Origin: Petrolisthes cinctipes
Taxonomy: Eukaryota; Arthropoda; Malacostraca; Decapoda; Porcellanidae
Length of the DNA stretch: 64,000 bases
Direction: 5' to 3'
Assembly: GCA_033782935.1 (NCBI GenBank)
Contig: JAWQEG010001234.1
Coordinates: 690,501-754,500, forward strand
In this document: one piece after another, positions 37,909 through 52,200 of the stretch
How the letters are laid out: every line of letters begins with the position of its first letter
Numbering within the stretch: position 1 is the stretch's first letter
Made by a program: the position numbers and the translations under genes
The notes under the pieces: generated by a model
Seen by the model: the letters and a program-made list of their open reading frames with translations, nothing else
Database searches by the model: none
What the model was told of the DNA's origin: nothing

Positions 37909-40900
37909 TGGGGTCCCAGAAGCGATCTGTACAGGCCTACTCCGTGTTAGAGTATTTTCAATATACAGGCCCAAAACATGCTCAAAATCGATATTTTAGG
38001 TGCCCAAAGTCAATATGTGTATGGATCTTCTGCACTCGTTTATATCTCAAATTCAACCTCAAAACACCCTAAAACTCGATATTTTTGGGTCCCAGAAGCG
38101 ATCTGTACATGCCTACTCAGTGCTAGAATATTTTCAAAATATAGGTTCGAAACATGCTAAAAATCGATACTTTAAGTGTCTAAAGTCGATATGTGCATGC
38201 ATCTGCTGTACCCGTTTATATCTCAAATTCAGGCTCAAAACACCCGAAAATTCGCTATTTTCTGGTCCTAGAAGCGATCTGTACATGCCTACTACTAGTT
38301 AGAAGGTTTTTAAGATACAGACCCAAATCATGCTCAAAATCGATATTTTAGGTGCCCAAAAGTCGATATGTGCATGCATCTTCAGTACCTGTTTATATCT
38401 CAAATTCAGGCTCAAAACACCCGAAAATTCGATATTTTTGGGTCACAGAAGCGATCTGTACATGCCTACTCAGTGCTATAATGTTTTCAAAATATAGGCT
38501 CAAAACATGCTAAAAATCGATATATTAAGTGTCCAAAGTTGATATGTGCATTCATCTTCTGTAACCGTTTATATCTCAAATTCAGGCTCAAAACACCTTA
38601 AAATTCGATATTTTGGGGTCCCAGAAGGGATCTGTACATGTCTACTTAGTGTTAGAATATTTTCAAAATATAGGCCCAAAACATGCTAAAAATCGATATT
38701 TTAGGTGCCCAAAGTCGATATCTCAAATACAGGCCCAAAACACCCGAAAAATCGATATTTTGGGGTCCCAGAAGCGATCTGTACATGCCTACTCCGTGTA
38801 GGAGATTAAAAAAAAAACAGGCCCAAAACATACTGAAAATCGATATTTTAGGTGCCCAAAAGTCGATATGTGGATGCATCTTCTGTACCCGTTTATATCT
38901 CAAATTCAAGCTCCAAACACCCGAAAATCCGATATTTTGGGGTCCCAGAAGACATCTGTACATGCCTACTCAGATACAGGTCCAAAACATGCTGGAAATC
39001 GATATTTTAGGTGCCCAAAGTCAATATGTGTATGCATCTTTTGCACCCGTTTATATCCCAAATTCAATCTCAAAACACCCGAAAATTCAATATTTTTGGG
39101 TGCCAGAAGCGATATGTACATGCCTACTCAGTGCTAGAATATTTTCGAAATATAGGCCAAAAACATTCTAAAAATCGATATTTTAGGTGCCCAAACTCGA
39201 TATCTGAAATTCAGGCACAAAACACCCGAAAATTCGATATTTTGGGGTCCCAGAAGCGATCTGTACATGCCTACTCCGTGTTAGAGTACTTTTAAAATAC
39301 AGGCCCAAAACATTGTCAAAATCGATATTTTTGGTGACCAAAGTCAATATGTGTATGCATCTTCTGCACCCGTTTATATCCCAAATTCAACCTCAAAAAA
39401 CCTGAAAATTCGATATTTTTGGGTCCCAGAAGTGATCTGTACATGCCTACTCAATGCTAGAATGTTTTCAAAATATAGGCCCATAACATGCTAAAAATCG
39501 ATATTTTAGGTGCCCAAAGTCGATATCTCAAATTCAGGCCCAAAACACCCGAAAACTCGATATTTTGGGGTCCCAGAAGCGATCTGTACTTGCCTACTCC
39601 GTGTTAGAGTATTTTCAAAATACAGGCCCAAAACACACTAAAAATCGATCTTTTAGGTGCCCAAAAGTCGATATGTGCATGCATCTTCCGTACCCTTTTA
39701 TATCTCAAATTCATGTTCAAAACACCCAAAAATTCGATATTTTGGGGTCCCAGAAGTGATCTTTACAAGCCTACTTAGTGCTAGAATATTTTCGAAATAT
39801 AGGCCCAAAACATGCTAAAAATCTATATTTTAGGTGCCCAAAGTCGATATCTCAAATTCAGGCCCAAATCACCCGAAAATTCAATATTTTGGGGTCCCTG
39901 AAGCGAACTGTACATGCCTTCTCCGTGTTAGAGTATTTAAAAAAAAACAAGCCCAAAACATACTGAAAATCGATCTTTTAGGTGCCCAAAAGTCGATATG
40001 TGCATGTATCTTCTGTACCCATTTATATCTCAAATTCATGCTCAAAACACCCAAAAAATTCGATATTTTGGGATCCCAGAAGTGATCTGTACATGCCTAC
40101 TCAGATACAGGCCCAAAACATGCTGAAAATCGATATTTTAGGTGCCCAAAGTCAATATGTGTATGCATCTTCTGCACTCGTTTATATCTCAAATTCAGGC
40201 TCCAAACACCCGAAAATTCGATATTTTGGGGTCCCAGAAGCGATCTGTACATGCCTACTCAGTGCTAGAATGTTTTTAAAATATAGGCTCAAAACATGCT
40301 AAAAATAGATATTTTAAGTGTCCAAAGTCGATAGGTGCATGCATCCTCTGTACCCATTTATATCTTAAATTCAGGCTAAAAACAACCGAAAATTCGATAT
40401 TTTTGGGTCCCAGAAGAGATCTGTACATGCCTACTCCGAGTTAAAGTATTTTCAAAATACAGGCCCAAAACATACTGAAAATCGATCTTTTAGGTGCCCT
40501 AAAGTCGATATGTGCATGCATCTTCTGTACCCGTTTATATCTCAAATTCAGGCTCAAAACACCCGAAAATTTGATATTTTGGGGTCCCAGAAGCGATCTG
40601 TACATGCCTACTCAGTGCTAGAATATTTTCAAAATATAGGCCCAAAACATGCTAAAAATCGATATTTTAAGTTCCCAAAGTCGATATCTCAAATTCAGGA
40701 CCAAAACACCCGAAAATTCGATATTTTGGGGTCCCAGAAGCGATCTGTACTTGCCTACTCCATGTTAGAGTATTTTGAAAATACAGGCCCAAAATATGCT
40801 GAAAATCGATATTTTAGGTGACCAAAGTCAATATGTGTATGCATCTTCTACACCCGTTTATATCCCAAATTCAACCTCAAAACACCCGAAAATTCGATAT

Positions 40901-42403
40901 TTTTGGGTCCCTGAAGCGATCTGTACATGCCTACTCAGTGCTAGAATGTTTTCAAAATATAGGCTCAAAACATGCTAAAAATTGATATTTTAAGTGTCCA
41001 AAGTCGATATGTGCATGCATCTTCTGTACCCGTTTATATTTCAAATTCAGGCTCAAAACACCCGAAAATTCGATATTTTGGGGTCCCAGAAGTGATCTGT
41101 ACAAGCCTACTTAGTGCTAGAATATTTTCAAAATATAGGCCCAAAACATGCTAATAATCGATATTTTAAGTGTCCAAAGTTGATAGGTGCATGCATATTT
41201 TGTACCCGTTTATATCTCAAATTCAGGCTCAAAACACCTTAAAATTCGATATTTTGGGGTCCCAGAAGTGATCTGTACATGTCTACTTAGTGTTAGAATA
41301 TTTTCAAAATATAGGCCCAAAACATGCTAAAAATCGATATTTTACGTGCTCAAAGTCGATATCTCAAATTCCCGCCCAAAACACCCGAAAATTCGATATT
41401 TTGGAGTCCCTGAAGCGAACTCTTCATGCCTACTCCGTGTTAGAGTATTTTCAAAGTACAGGCCAAAAACATACTGAAAATCGATATTTTAGGTGCCCAA
41501 AAGTCTATATGTGCATGCATCTTCTGTACCCGTTTATATCTCAAATTCAAGCTCCAAACACCCAAAAATTCGATATTTTGGGGTCCCAGAAGCGATCTGT
41601 ACATGCCTACTCAGATACAGGTCCAAAACATGCTGGAAATCGATATTTTAGGTGCCCAAAGTCAATATGTTTATGCATCTTTTGCACCCGTTTATATCCC
41701 AAATTCAACCTCAAAACACCCGAAAACTCGATATTTTTGGGTCCCAGAAGCGATCTATACATGCCTACTCCGTGTTAGAGTATTTTCAAAATACCGGCCC
41801 AAAACATGCTCAAAATCGATATTTTTGGTGACCAAACTCAATATGTGTATGCATCTTCTGCACCGTTTATATCCCAAATTCAACCTCAAAACACCCGAAA
41901 ATTTGATATTTTGGGGTCCCAGAAGTGATCCGTACAAGCCTACTTAGTGCTAGAATATTTTCAATATATAGGCCCAAAACATGCTAAAAATCTATATTTT
42001 AGGTGCCCAAAGTCGATATCTCAAATTCATGCCCAAATCACCCGAAAATTCGATATTTTTGGGTCCCTGAAGCGATCTGTACATGCCTACTCAGTGCTAG
42101 AATATTTTCAAAATATAGGCCCAAAACATGCTCAAAATCGATATTTTAGGTGCCCAAAGACGATATCTCAAATTCAGGCACAAAACACCCGAAAATTCGA
42201 TATTTTGGGGTCCCAGAAGCGATCTGTACTTGCCTACTCCTTGTTAAAGTATTTTCAAAATACAGGCCCAAAACATACTGAAAATCGATCTTTTAGGTGC
42301 CCAAAAGTCGATATGTGCATGCATCTTCCGTACCCGTTTATATCTCAAATTCAGGCCCAAAACACCCGAAAATTCGATATTTTGGGGTCCCAGAAGCGAT
42401 CTG
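37909..42403 (+). repeat. Region 4 HOR copy 1 (blocks X and Y)
   Basis: Block X begins near CTGTACAGGCCTACTCCGTG (about 37,928). It includes TGTATGGATCTTCTGCAC, TTCGCTATTTTCTGG and a ten-A run at 38,808-38,817. Block Y includes a nine-A run at 39,939-39,947 and the TTTCCCGCCC unit near 41,370. Copy 2 repeats it at +4,474 (X) and +4,151 (Y), the 323-bp difference being one monomer pair (about 39,130-39,430). Copy 4 repeats it at +11,251 throughout. Confidence 0.87.
38808..38817 (+). other. A10 run in a GTGTAGGAGATT monomer (block X marker)
   Basis: The unit reads GTGTAGGAGATT followed by ten As and CAGGCCC. Copies lie at 43,282-43,291 and 50,059-50,068. The likely precursor, GTGTAGGAGTATTTTCAAAA without the run, is seen near 25,177 (copy A) and 32,751 (copy B), linking regions 3 and 4. 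Confidence 0.9.
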
Positions 42404-45400
42404 TACAGGCCTACTCCGTGTTAGAGTATTTTCAATATACAGGCCCAAAACATGCTCAAAATCGATATTTTAGGTGCCCAAAGTCAATATGTGTATGGAT
42501 CTTCTGCACTCGTTTATATCTCAAATTCAACCTCAAAACACCCTAAAACTCGATATTTTTGGGTTCCAGAAGCGATCTGTACATGCCTACTCAGTGCTAG
42601 AATATTTTCATAATATAGGTTCGAAACATGCTAAAAATCGATACTTTAAGTGTCTAAAGTCGATATGTGCATGCATCTGCTGTACCCGTTTATATCTCAA
42701 ATTCAGGCTCAAAACACCCGAAAATTCGCTATTTTCTGGTCCTAGAAGCGATCTGTACATGCCTACTACTAGTTAGAAGGTTTTTAAGATACAGACCCAA
42801 ATCATGCTCAAAATCGATATTTTAGGTGCCCAAAAGTCGATATGTGCATGCATCTTCAGTACCTGTTTATATCTCAAATTCAGGCTCAAAACACCCGAAA
42901 ATTCGATATTTTTGGGTCACAGAAGCGATCTGTACATGCCTACTCAGTGCTATAATTTTTTCAAAATATAGGCTCAAAACATGCTAAAAATCGATATATT
43001 AAGTGTCCAAAGTTGATATGTGCATTCATCTTCTGTAACCGTTTATATCTCAAATTCAAGCTCAAAACACATTAAAATTCGATATTTTGGGGTCCCAGAA
43101 GGTATCTGTACATGTCTACTTAGTGTTAGAATATTTTCAAAATATAGGCCCAAAACATGCTAAAAATCGATATTTTAGGTGCCCAAAGTCGATATCTCAA
43201 ATACAGGCCCAAAACACCCGAAAAATCGATATTTTGGGGTCCCAGAAGCGATCTGTACATGCCTAATCCGTGTAGGAGATTAAAAAAAAAACAGGCCCAA
43301 AACATACTGAAAATCGATATTTTAGGTGCCCAAAAGTCGATATGTGGATGCATCTTCTGTACCCGTTTATATCTCAAATTCAAGCTCCAAACACCCGAAA
43401 ATCCGATATTTTGGGGTCCCAGAAGACATCTGTACATGCCTACTCAGATACAGGTCCAAAACATGCTGGAAATCGATATTTTAGGTGCCCAAAGTCAATA
43501 TGTGTATGCATCTTCTGCACCCGTTTATATCCCAAATTCAACCTCAAAAAACCTGAAAATTCGATATTTTTGGGTCCCAGAAGTGATCTGTACATGCCTA
43601 CTCAATGCTAGAATGTTTTCAAAATATAGGCCCATAACATGCTAAAAATCGATATTTTAGGTGCCCAAAGTCGATATCTCAAATTCAGGCCCAAAACACC
43701 CGAAAACTCGATATTTTGGGGTCCCAGAAGCGATCTGTACTTGCCTACTCCGTGTTAGAGTATTTTCAAAATACAGGCCCAAAACACACTAAAAATCGAT
43801 CTTTTAGGTGCCCAAAAGTCGATATGTGCATGCATCTTCCGTACCCTTTTATATCTCAAATTCATGTTCAAAACACCCAAAAATTCGATATTTTGGGGTC
43901 CCAGAAGTGATCTTTACAAGCCTACTTAGTGCTAGAATATTTTCGAAATATAGGCCCAAAACATGCTAAAAATCTATATTTTAGGTGCCCAAAGTCGATA
44001 TCTCAAATTCAGGCCCAAATCACCCGAAAATTCAATATTTTGGGGTCCCTGAAGCGAACTGTACATGCCTTCTCCGTGTTAGAGTATTTTAAAAAAAACA
44101 AGCCCAAAACATACTGAAAATCGATCTTTTAGGTGCCCAAAAGTCGATATGTGCATGTATCTTCTGTACCCATTTATATCTCAAATTCATGCTCAAAACA
44201 CCCAAAAAATTCGATATTTTGGGATCCCAGAAGTGATCTGTACATGCCTACTCAGATACAGGCCCAAAACATGCTGAAAATCGATATTTTAGGTGCCCAA
44301 AGTCAATATGTGTATGCATCTTCTGCACTCGTTTATATCTCAAATTCAGGCTCCAAACACCCGAAAATTCGATATTTTGGGGTCCCAGAAGCGATCTGTA
44401 CATGCCTACTCAGTGCTAGAATGTTTTTAAAATATAGGCTCAAAACATGCTAAAAATAGATATTTTAAGTGTCCAAAGTCGATAGGTGCATGCATCCTCT
44501 GTACCCATTTATATCTTAAATTCAGGCTAAAAACAACCGAAAATTTGATATTTTTGGGTCCCAGAAGAGATCTGTACATGCCTACTCCGAGTTAAAGTAT
44601 TTTCAAAATACAGGCCCAAAACATACTGAAAATCGATCTTTTAGGTGCCCTAAAGTCGATATGTGCATGCATCTTCTGTACCCGTTTATATCTCAAATTC
44701 AGGCTCAAAACACCCGAAAATTTGATATTTTGGGGTCCCAGAAGCGATCTGTACATGCCTACTCAGTGCTAGTATATTTTCAAAATATAGGCCCAAAACA
44801 TGCTAAAAATCGATATTTTAAGTTCCCAAAGTCGATATCTCAAATTCAGGACCAAAACACCCGAAAATTCGATATTTTGGGGTCCCAGAAGCGATCTGTA
44901 CTTGCCTACTCCATGTTAGAGTATTTTGAAAATACAGGCCCAAAACATGCTGAAAATCGATATTTTAGGTGACCAAAGTCAATATGTGTATGCATCTTCT
45001 ACACCCGTTTATATCCCAAATTCAACCTCAAAACACCCGAAAATTCGATATTTTTGGGTCCCTGAAGCGATCTGTACATGCCTACTTAGTGCTAGAATGT
45101 TTTCAAAATATAGGCTCAAAACATGCTAAAAATTGATATTTTAAGTGTCCAAAGTCGATATGTGCATGCATCTTCTGTACCCGTTCATATTTCAAATTCA
45201 GGCTCAAAACACCCGAAAATTCGATATTTTGGGGTCCCAGAAGTGATCTGTACAAGCCTACTTAGTGCTAGAATATTTTCAAAATATAGGCCCAAAACAT
45301 GCTAATAATCGATATTTTAAGTGTCCAAAGTTGATAGGTGCATGCATATTTTGTACCCGTTTATATCTCAAATTCAGGCTCAAAACACCTTAAAATTCGA

Positions 45401-47350
45401 TATTTTGGGGTCCCAGAAGTGATCTGTACATGTCTACTTAGTGTTAGAATATTTTCAAAATATAGGCCCAAAACATGCTAAAAATCGATATTTTACGTGC
45501 TCAAAGTCGATATCTCAAATTCCCGCCCAAAACACCCGAAAATTCGATATTTTGGAGTCCCTGAAGCGAACTCTTCATGCCTACTCCGTGTTAGAGTATT
45601 TTCAAAGTACAGGCCAAAAACATACTGAATATCGATATTTTAGGTGCCCAAAAGTCTATATGTGCATGCATCTTCTGTACCCGTTTATATCTCAAATTCA
45701 AGCTCCAAACACCCAAAAATTCGATATTTTGGGGTCCCAGAAGCGATCTGTACATGCCTACTCAGATAAAGGTCCAAAACATGCTGGAAATCGATATTTT
45801 AGGTGCCCAAAGTCAATATGTGTATGCATCTTTTGCACCCGTTTATATCCCAAATTCAACCTCAAAACACCCGAAAACTCGATATTTTTGGGTCCCAGAA
45901 GCGATCTATACATGCCTACTCCGTGTTAGAGTATTTTCAAAATACCGGCCCAAAACATGCTCAAAATCGATATTTTTGGTGACCAAACTCAATATGTGTA
46001 TGCATCTTCTGCACCGTTTATATCCCAAATTCAACCTCAAAACACCCGAAAATTTGATATTTTGGGGTCCCAGAAGTGATCCGTACAAGCCTACTTAGTG
46101 CTAGAATATTTTCAATATATAGGCCCAAAACATGCTAAAAATCTATATTTTAGGTGCCCAAAGTCGATATCTCAAATTCATGCCCAAATCACCCGAAAAT
46201 TCGATATTTTTGGGTCCCTGAAGCGATCTGTACATGCCTACTCAGTGCTAGAATATTTTCAAAATATAGGCCCAAAACATGCTCAAAATCGATATTTTAG
46301 GTGCCCAAAGACGATATCTCAAATTCAGGCACAAAACACCCGAAAATTCGATATTTTGGGGTCCCAGAAGCGATCTGTACTTGCCTACTCCTTGTTAAAG
46401 TATTTTCAAAATACAGGCCCAAAACATACTGAAAATCGATCTTTTAGGTGCCCAAAAGTCGATATGTGCATGCATCTTCCGTACCCGTTTATATCTCAAA
46501 TTCAGGCCCAAAACACCCGAAAATTCGATATTTTGGGGTCCCAGAAGCGATCTGTACATGCCTACTCCGTGTTAGAGTATTTTCAAAATACAGGCCCAAA
46601 ACATGCTCAAAATCGATATTTTTGGTGACCAAACTCAATATGTGTATGCATCTTCTGCATCCGTTTATATCCCAAATTCAACCTCAAAACACCCGAAAAT
46701 TCGATATTTTTGGGTCCCAGAAGCAATCTGTACATGCCTACTCAGTGCTAGAATGTTTTCAAAATATAGGCCCAAAACATGCTCAAAATCGATATTTTAG
46801 GTGCCCAAAGTCGATATCTCAAATTCATGCCCAAAACACCCGAAAATTCGATATTTTGTGGTCCCAGAAGCGATCTGTACTTGCCTACTCCGTGTTAGAG
46901 TGTTTTCAAAATACAGGCCTAAAACATACTAAAAATCGATCTTTTAGGTGCCCAAAAGTCGATATGTGCATGCATCTTCCGTACCCGTTTATATTTCAAA
47001 TGCAGGCTCAAAAAACCCGAAAATTCGATATTTTGGGGTCCCAGAAGTGATCTGTACAAGCCTGCTTAGTCCTAGAATATTTTCAAAATATAGGCCTAAA
47101 ACATGCTCAAAATCTATATTTTAGGTGCCCAAAGTCGATATCTCAAATTCATGCCCAAATCACCCGAAAATTCGATATTTTTGGGTCCCTGAAGCGATCT
47201 GTACATGCCTACTCAGTGTTAGAATATTTTCAAAATATAGGCTCAAAACATGCTCAAAATCGATATTTTAGGTGCCCAAAGAGGATATCTCAAATTAAGG
47301 CCCAAAACACCCGAAAATTCGATATTTTGGGGTCCCAGAAGCGATCTGTA
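42404..47350 (+). repeat. Region 4 HOR copy 2 (X lacking a dimer, Y, then Z)
   Basis: Block X matches copy 1 at 4,474 bp and Y matches at 4,151 bp. The ten-A run is at 43,282-43,291 and the eight-A run at 44,091-44,098. After about 46,550 it enters block Z (to 47,350), marked by GTGACCAAACTCAATATG, TTTTGTGGTCCC and CCTGCTTAGTCCTAG, which copy 1 lacks at that point. From about 43,500 to 47,350 it matches 50,600-54,450 with only a handful of differences. Confidence 0.87.
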
Positions 47351-49228
47351 CATGCCTACTCAGTGCTAGAATGTTTTTAAAATATAGGCTCAAAACATGC
47401 TAAAAATAGATATTTTAAGTGTCCAAAGTCGATAGGTGCATGCATCCTCTGTACCCATTTATATCTTAAATTCAGGCTAAAAACAACCGAAAATTCGATA
47501 TTTTTGGGTCCCAGAAGAGATCTGTACATGCCTACTCCGAGTTAAAGTATTTTCAAAATACAGGCCCAAAACATACTGAAAATCGATCTTTTAGGTGCCC
47601 TAAAGTCGATATGTGCATGCATCTTCTGTACCCGTTTATATCTCAAATTCAGGCTCAAAACACCCGAAAATTTGATATTTTGGGGTCCCAGAAGCGATCT
47701 GTACATGCCTACTCAGTGCTAGAATATTTTCAAAATATAGGCCCAAAACATGCTAAAAATCGATATTTTAAGTTCCCAAAGTCGATATCTCAAATTCAGG
47801 ACCAAAACACCCGAAAATTCGATATTTTGGGGTCCCAGAAGCGATCTGTACTTGCCTACTCCATGTTAGAGTATTTTGAAAATACAGGCCCAAAACATGC
47901 TGAAAATCGATATTTTAGGTGACCAAAGTCAATATGTGTATGCATCTTCTACACCCGTTTATATCCCAAATTCAACCTCAAAACACCCGAAAATTCGATA
48001 TTTTTGGGTCCCTGAAGCGATCTGTACATGCCTACTCAGTGCTAGAATGTTTTCAAAATATAGGCTCAAAACATGCTAAAAATTGATATTTTAAGTGTCC
48101 AAAGTCGATATGTGCATGCATCTTCTGTACCCGTTTATATTTCAAATTCAGGCTCAAAACACCCGAAAATTCGATATTTTGGGGTCCCAGAAGTGATCTG
48201 TACAAGCCTACTTAGTGCTAGAATATTTTCAAAATATAGGCCCAAAACATGCTAATAATCGATATTTTAAGTGTCCAAAGTTGATAGGTGCATGCATATT
48301 TTGTACCCGTTTATATCTCAAATTCAGGCTCAAAACACCTTAAAATTCGATATTTTGGGGTCCCAGAAGTGATCTGTACATGTCTACTTAGTGTTAGAAT
48401 ATTTTCAAAATATAGGCCCAAAACATGCTAAAAATCGATATTTTACGTGCTCAAAGTCGATATCTCAAATTCCCGCCCAAAACACCCGAAAATTCGATAT
48501 TTTGGAGTCCCTGAAGCGAACTCTTCATGCCTACTCCGTGTTAGAGTATTTTCAAAGTACAGGCCAAAAACATACTGAAAATCGATATTTTAGGTGCCCA
48601 AAAGTCTATATGTGCATGCATCTTCTGTACCCGTTTATATCTCAAATTCAAGCTCCAAACACCCAAAAATTCGATATTTTGGGGTCCCAGAAGCGATCTG
48701 TACATGCCTACTCAGATACAGGTCCAAAACATGCTGGAAATCGATATTTTAGGTGCCCAAAGTCAATATGTGTATGCATCTTTTGCACCCGTTTATATCC
48801 CAAATTCAACCTCAAAACACCCGAAAACTCGATATTTTTGGGTCCCAGAAGCGATCTATACATGCCTACTCCGTGTTAGAGTATTTTCAAAATACCGGCC
48901 CAAAACATGCTCAAAATCGATATTTTTGGTGACCAAACTCAATATGTGTATGCATCTTCTGCACCGTTTATATCCCAAATTCAACCTCAAAACACCCGAA
49001 AATTTGATATTTTGGGGTCCCAGAAGTGATCCGTACAAGCCTACTTAGTGCTAGAATATTTTCAATATATAGGCCCAAAACATGCTAAAAATCTATATTT
49101 TAGGTGCCCAAAGTCGATATCTCAAATTCATGCCCAAATCACCCGAAAATTCGATATTTTTGGGTCCCTGAAGCGATCTGTACATGCCTACTCAGTGCTA
49201 GAATATTTTCAAAATATAGGCCCAAAAC
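47351..49228 (+). repeat. Region 4 HOR copy 3 (right-hand part of block Y only)
   Basis: Picks up block Y in mid-course at CTACTCAGTGCTAGAATG and follows 44,391-46,278 at an offset of 2,950 bp. It also follows 51,491-53,378 at about 4,150 bp. It lacks the left part of Y with the A-run. At about 49,229-49,260 it switches inside a monomer to block X. Both edges look like unequal-crossover junctions. Confidence 0.85.
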
Positions 49229-52200
49229 ATGCTCAAAATCGATATTTTAGGTGCCCAAAGTCAATATGTGTATGGATCTTCTGCACTCGTTTATATCTCA
49301 AATTCAACCTCAAAACACCCTAAAACTCGATATTTTTGGGTCCCAGAAGCGATCTGTACATGCCTACTCAGTGCTAGAATATTTTCAAAATATAGGTTCG
49401 AAACATGCTAAAAATCGATACTTTAAGTGTCTAAAGTCGATATGTGCATGCATCTGCTGTACCCGTTTATATCTCAAATTCAGGCTCAAAACACCCGAAA
49501 ATTCGCTATTTTCTGGTCCTAGAAGCGATCTGTACATGCCTACTACTAGTTAGAAGGTTTTTAAGATACAGACCCAAATCATGCTCAAAATCGATATTTT
49601 AGGTGCCCAAAAGTCGATATGTGCATGCATCTTCAGTACCTGTTTATATCTCAAATTCAGGCTCAAAACACCCGAAAATTCGATATTTTTGGGTCACAGA
49701 AGCGATCTGTACATGCCTACTCAGTGCTATAATGTTTTCAAAATATAGGCTCAAAACATGCTAAAAATCGATATATTAAGTGTCCAAAGTTGATATGTGC
49801 ATTCATCTTCTGTAACCGTTTATATCTCAAATTCAGGCTCAAAACACCTTAAAATTCGATATTTTGGGGTCCCAGAAGGGATCTGTACATGTCTACTTAG
49901 TGTTAGAATATTTTCAAAATATAGGCCCAAAACATGCTAAAAATCGATATTTTAGGTGCCCAAAGTCGATATCTCAAATACAGGCCCAAAACACCCGAAA
50001 AATCGATATTTTGGGGTCCCAGAAGCGATCTGTACATGCCTACTCCGTGTAGGAGATTAAAAAAAAAACAGGCCCAAAACATACTGAAAATCGATATTTT
50101 AGGTGCCCAAAAGTCGATATGTGGATGCATCTTTTGTACCCGTTTATATCTCAAATTCAAGCTCCAAACACCCGAAAATCCGATATTTTGGGGTCCCAGA
50201 AGACATCTGTACATGCCTACTCAGATACAGGTCCAAAACATGCTGGAAATCGATATTTTAGGTGCCCAAAGTCAATATGTGTATGCATCTTTTGCACCCA
50301 TTTATATCCCAAATTCAATCTCAAAACACCCGAAAATTCGATATTTTTGGGTGCCAGAAGCGATATGTACATGCCTACTCAGTGCTAGAATATTTTCGAA
50401 ATATAGGCCAAAAACATTCTAAAAATCGATATTTTAGGTGCCCAAACTCGATATCTGAAATTCAGGCACAAAACACCCGAAAATTCGATATTTTGGGGTC
50501 CCAGAAGCGATCTGTACATGCCTACTCCGTGTTAGAGTACTTTCAAAATACAGGCCCAAAACATTGTCAAAATCGATATTTTTGGTGACCAAAGTCAATA
50601 TGTGTATGCATCTTCTGCACCCGTTTATATCCCAAATTCAACCTCAAAAAACCTGAAAATTCGATATTTTTGGGTCCCAGAAGTGATCTGTACATGCCTA
50701 CTCAATGCTAGAATGTTTTCAAAATATAGGCCCATAACATGCTAAAAATCGATATTTTAGGTGCCCAAAGTCGATATCTCAAATTCAGGCCCAAAACACC
50801 CGAAAACTCGATATTTTGGGGTCCCAGAAGCGATCTGTACTTGCCTACTCCGTGTTAGAGTATTTTCAAAATACAGGCCCAAAACACACTAAAAATCGAT
50901 CTTTTAGGTGCCCAAAAGTCGATATGTGCATGCATCTTCCGTACCCTTTTATATCTCAAATTCATGTTCAAAACACCCAAAAATTCGATATTTTGGGGTC
51001 CCAGAAGTGATCTTTACAAGCCTACTTAGTGCTAGAATATTTTCGAAATATAGGCCCAAAACATGCTAAAAATCTATATTTTAGGTGCCCAAAGTCGATA
51101 TCTCAAATTCAGGCCCAAATCACCCGAAAATTCAATATTTTGGGGTCCCTGAAGCGAACTGTACATGCCTTCTCCGTGTTAGAGTATTTTAAAAAAAACA
51201 AGCCCAAAACATACTGAAAATCGATCTTTTAGGTGCCCAAAAGTCGATATGTGCATGTATCTTCTGTACCCATTTATATCTCAAATTCATGCTCAAAACA
51301 CCCAAAAAATTCGATATTTTGGGATCCCAGAAGTGATCTGTACATGCCTACTCAGATACAGGCCCAAAACATGCTGAAAATCGATATTTTAGGTGCCCAA
51401 AGTCAATATGTGTATGCATCTTCTGCACTCGTTTATATCTCAAATTCAGGCTCCAAACACCCGAAAATTCGATATTTTGGGGTCCCAGAAGCGATCTGTA
51501 CATGCCTACTCAGTGCTAGAATGTTTTTAAAATATAGGCTCAAAACATGCTAAAAATAGATATTTTAAGTGTCCAAAGTCGATAGGTGCATGCATCCTCT
51601 GTACCCATTTATATCTTAAATTCAGGCTAAAAACAACCGAAAATTCGATATTTTTGGGTCCCAGAAGAGATCTGTACATGCCTACTCCGAGTTAAAGTAT
51701 TTTCAAAATACAGGCCCAAAACATACTGAAAATCGATCTTTTAGGTGCCCTAAAGTCGATATGTGCATGCATCTTCTGTACCCGTTTATATCTCAAATTC
51801 AGGCTCAAAACACCCGAAAATTTGATATTTTGGGGTCCCAGAAGCGATCTGTACATGCCTACTCAGTGCTAGAATATTTTCAAAATATAGGCCCAAAACA
51901 TGCTAAAAATCGATATTTTAAGTTCCCAAAGTCGATATCTCAAATTCAGGACCAAAACACCCGAAAATTCGATATTTTGGGGTCCCAGAAGCGATCTGTA
52001 CTTGCCTACTCCATGTTAGAGTATTTTGAAAATACAGGCCCAAAACATGCTGAAAATCGATATTTTAGGTGACCAAAGTCAATATGTGTATGCATCTTCT
52101 ACACCCGTTTATATCCCAAATTCAACCTCAAAACACCCGAAAATTCGATATTTTTGGGTCCCTGAAGCGATCTGTACATGCCTACTCAGTGCTAGAATGT

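Noticed and set aside
38808..38817. Poly(A) run as a retroposon tail
   Set aside because: The run replaces part of a monomer in phase, with no inserted element and no target-site duplication.
46448..47050. Open frame of 200 codons (also 53,548-54,150, 41,947-42,546 and 54,852-55,424) as real genes
   Set aside because: The frames lie wholly within satellite units, stay open only where 177- and 147-bp units adjoin, overlap other open frames on the same strand, and end when a 176- or 158-bp unit shifts the frame. There is no unique sequence around them and no recognisable domain.
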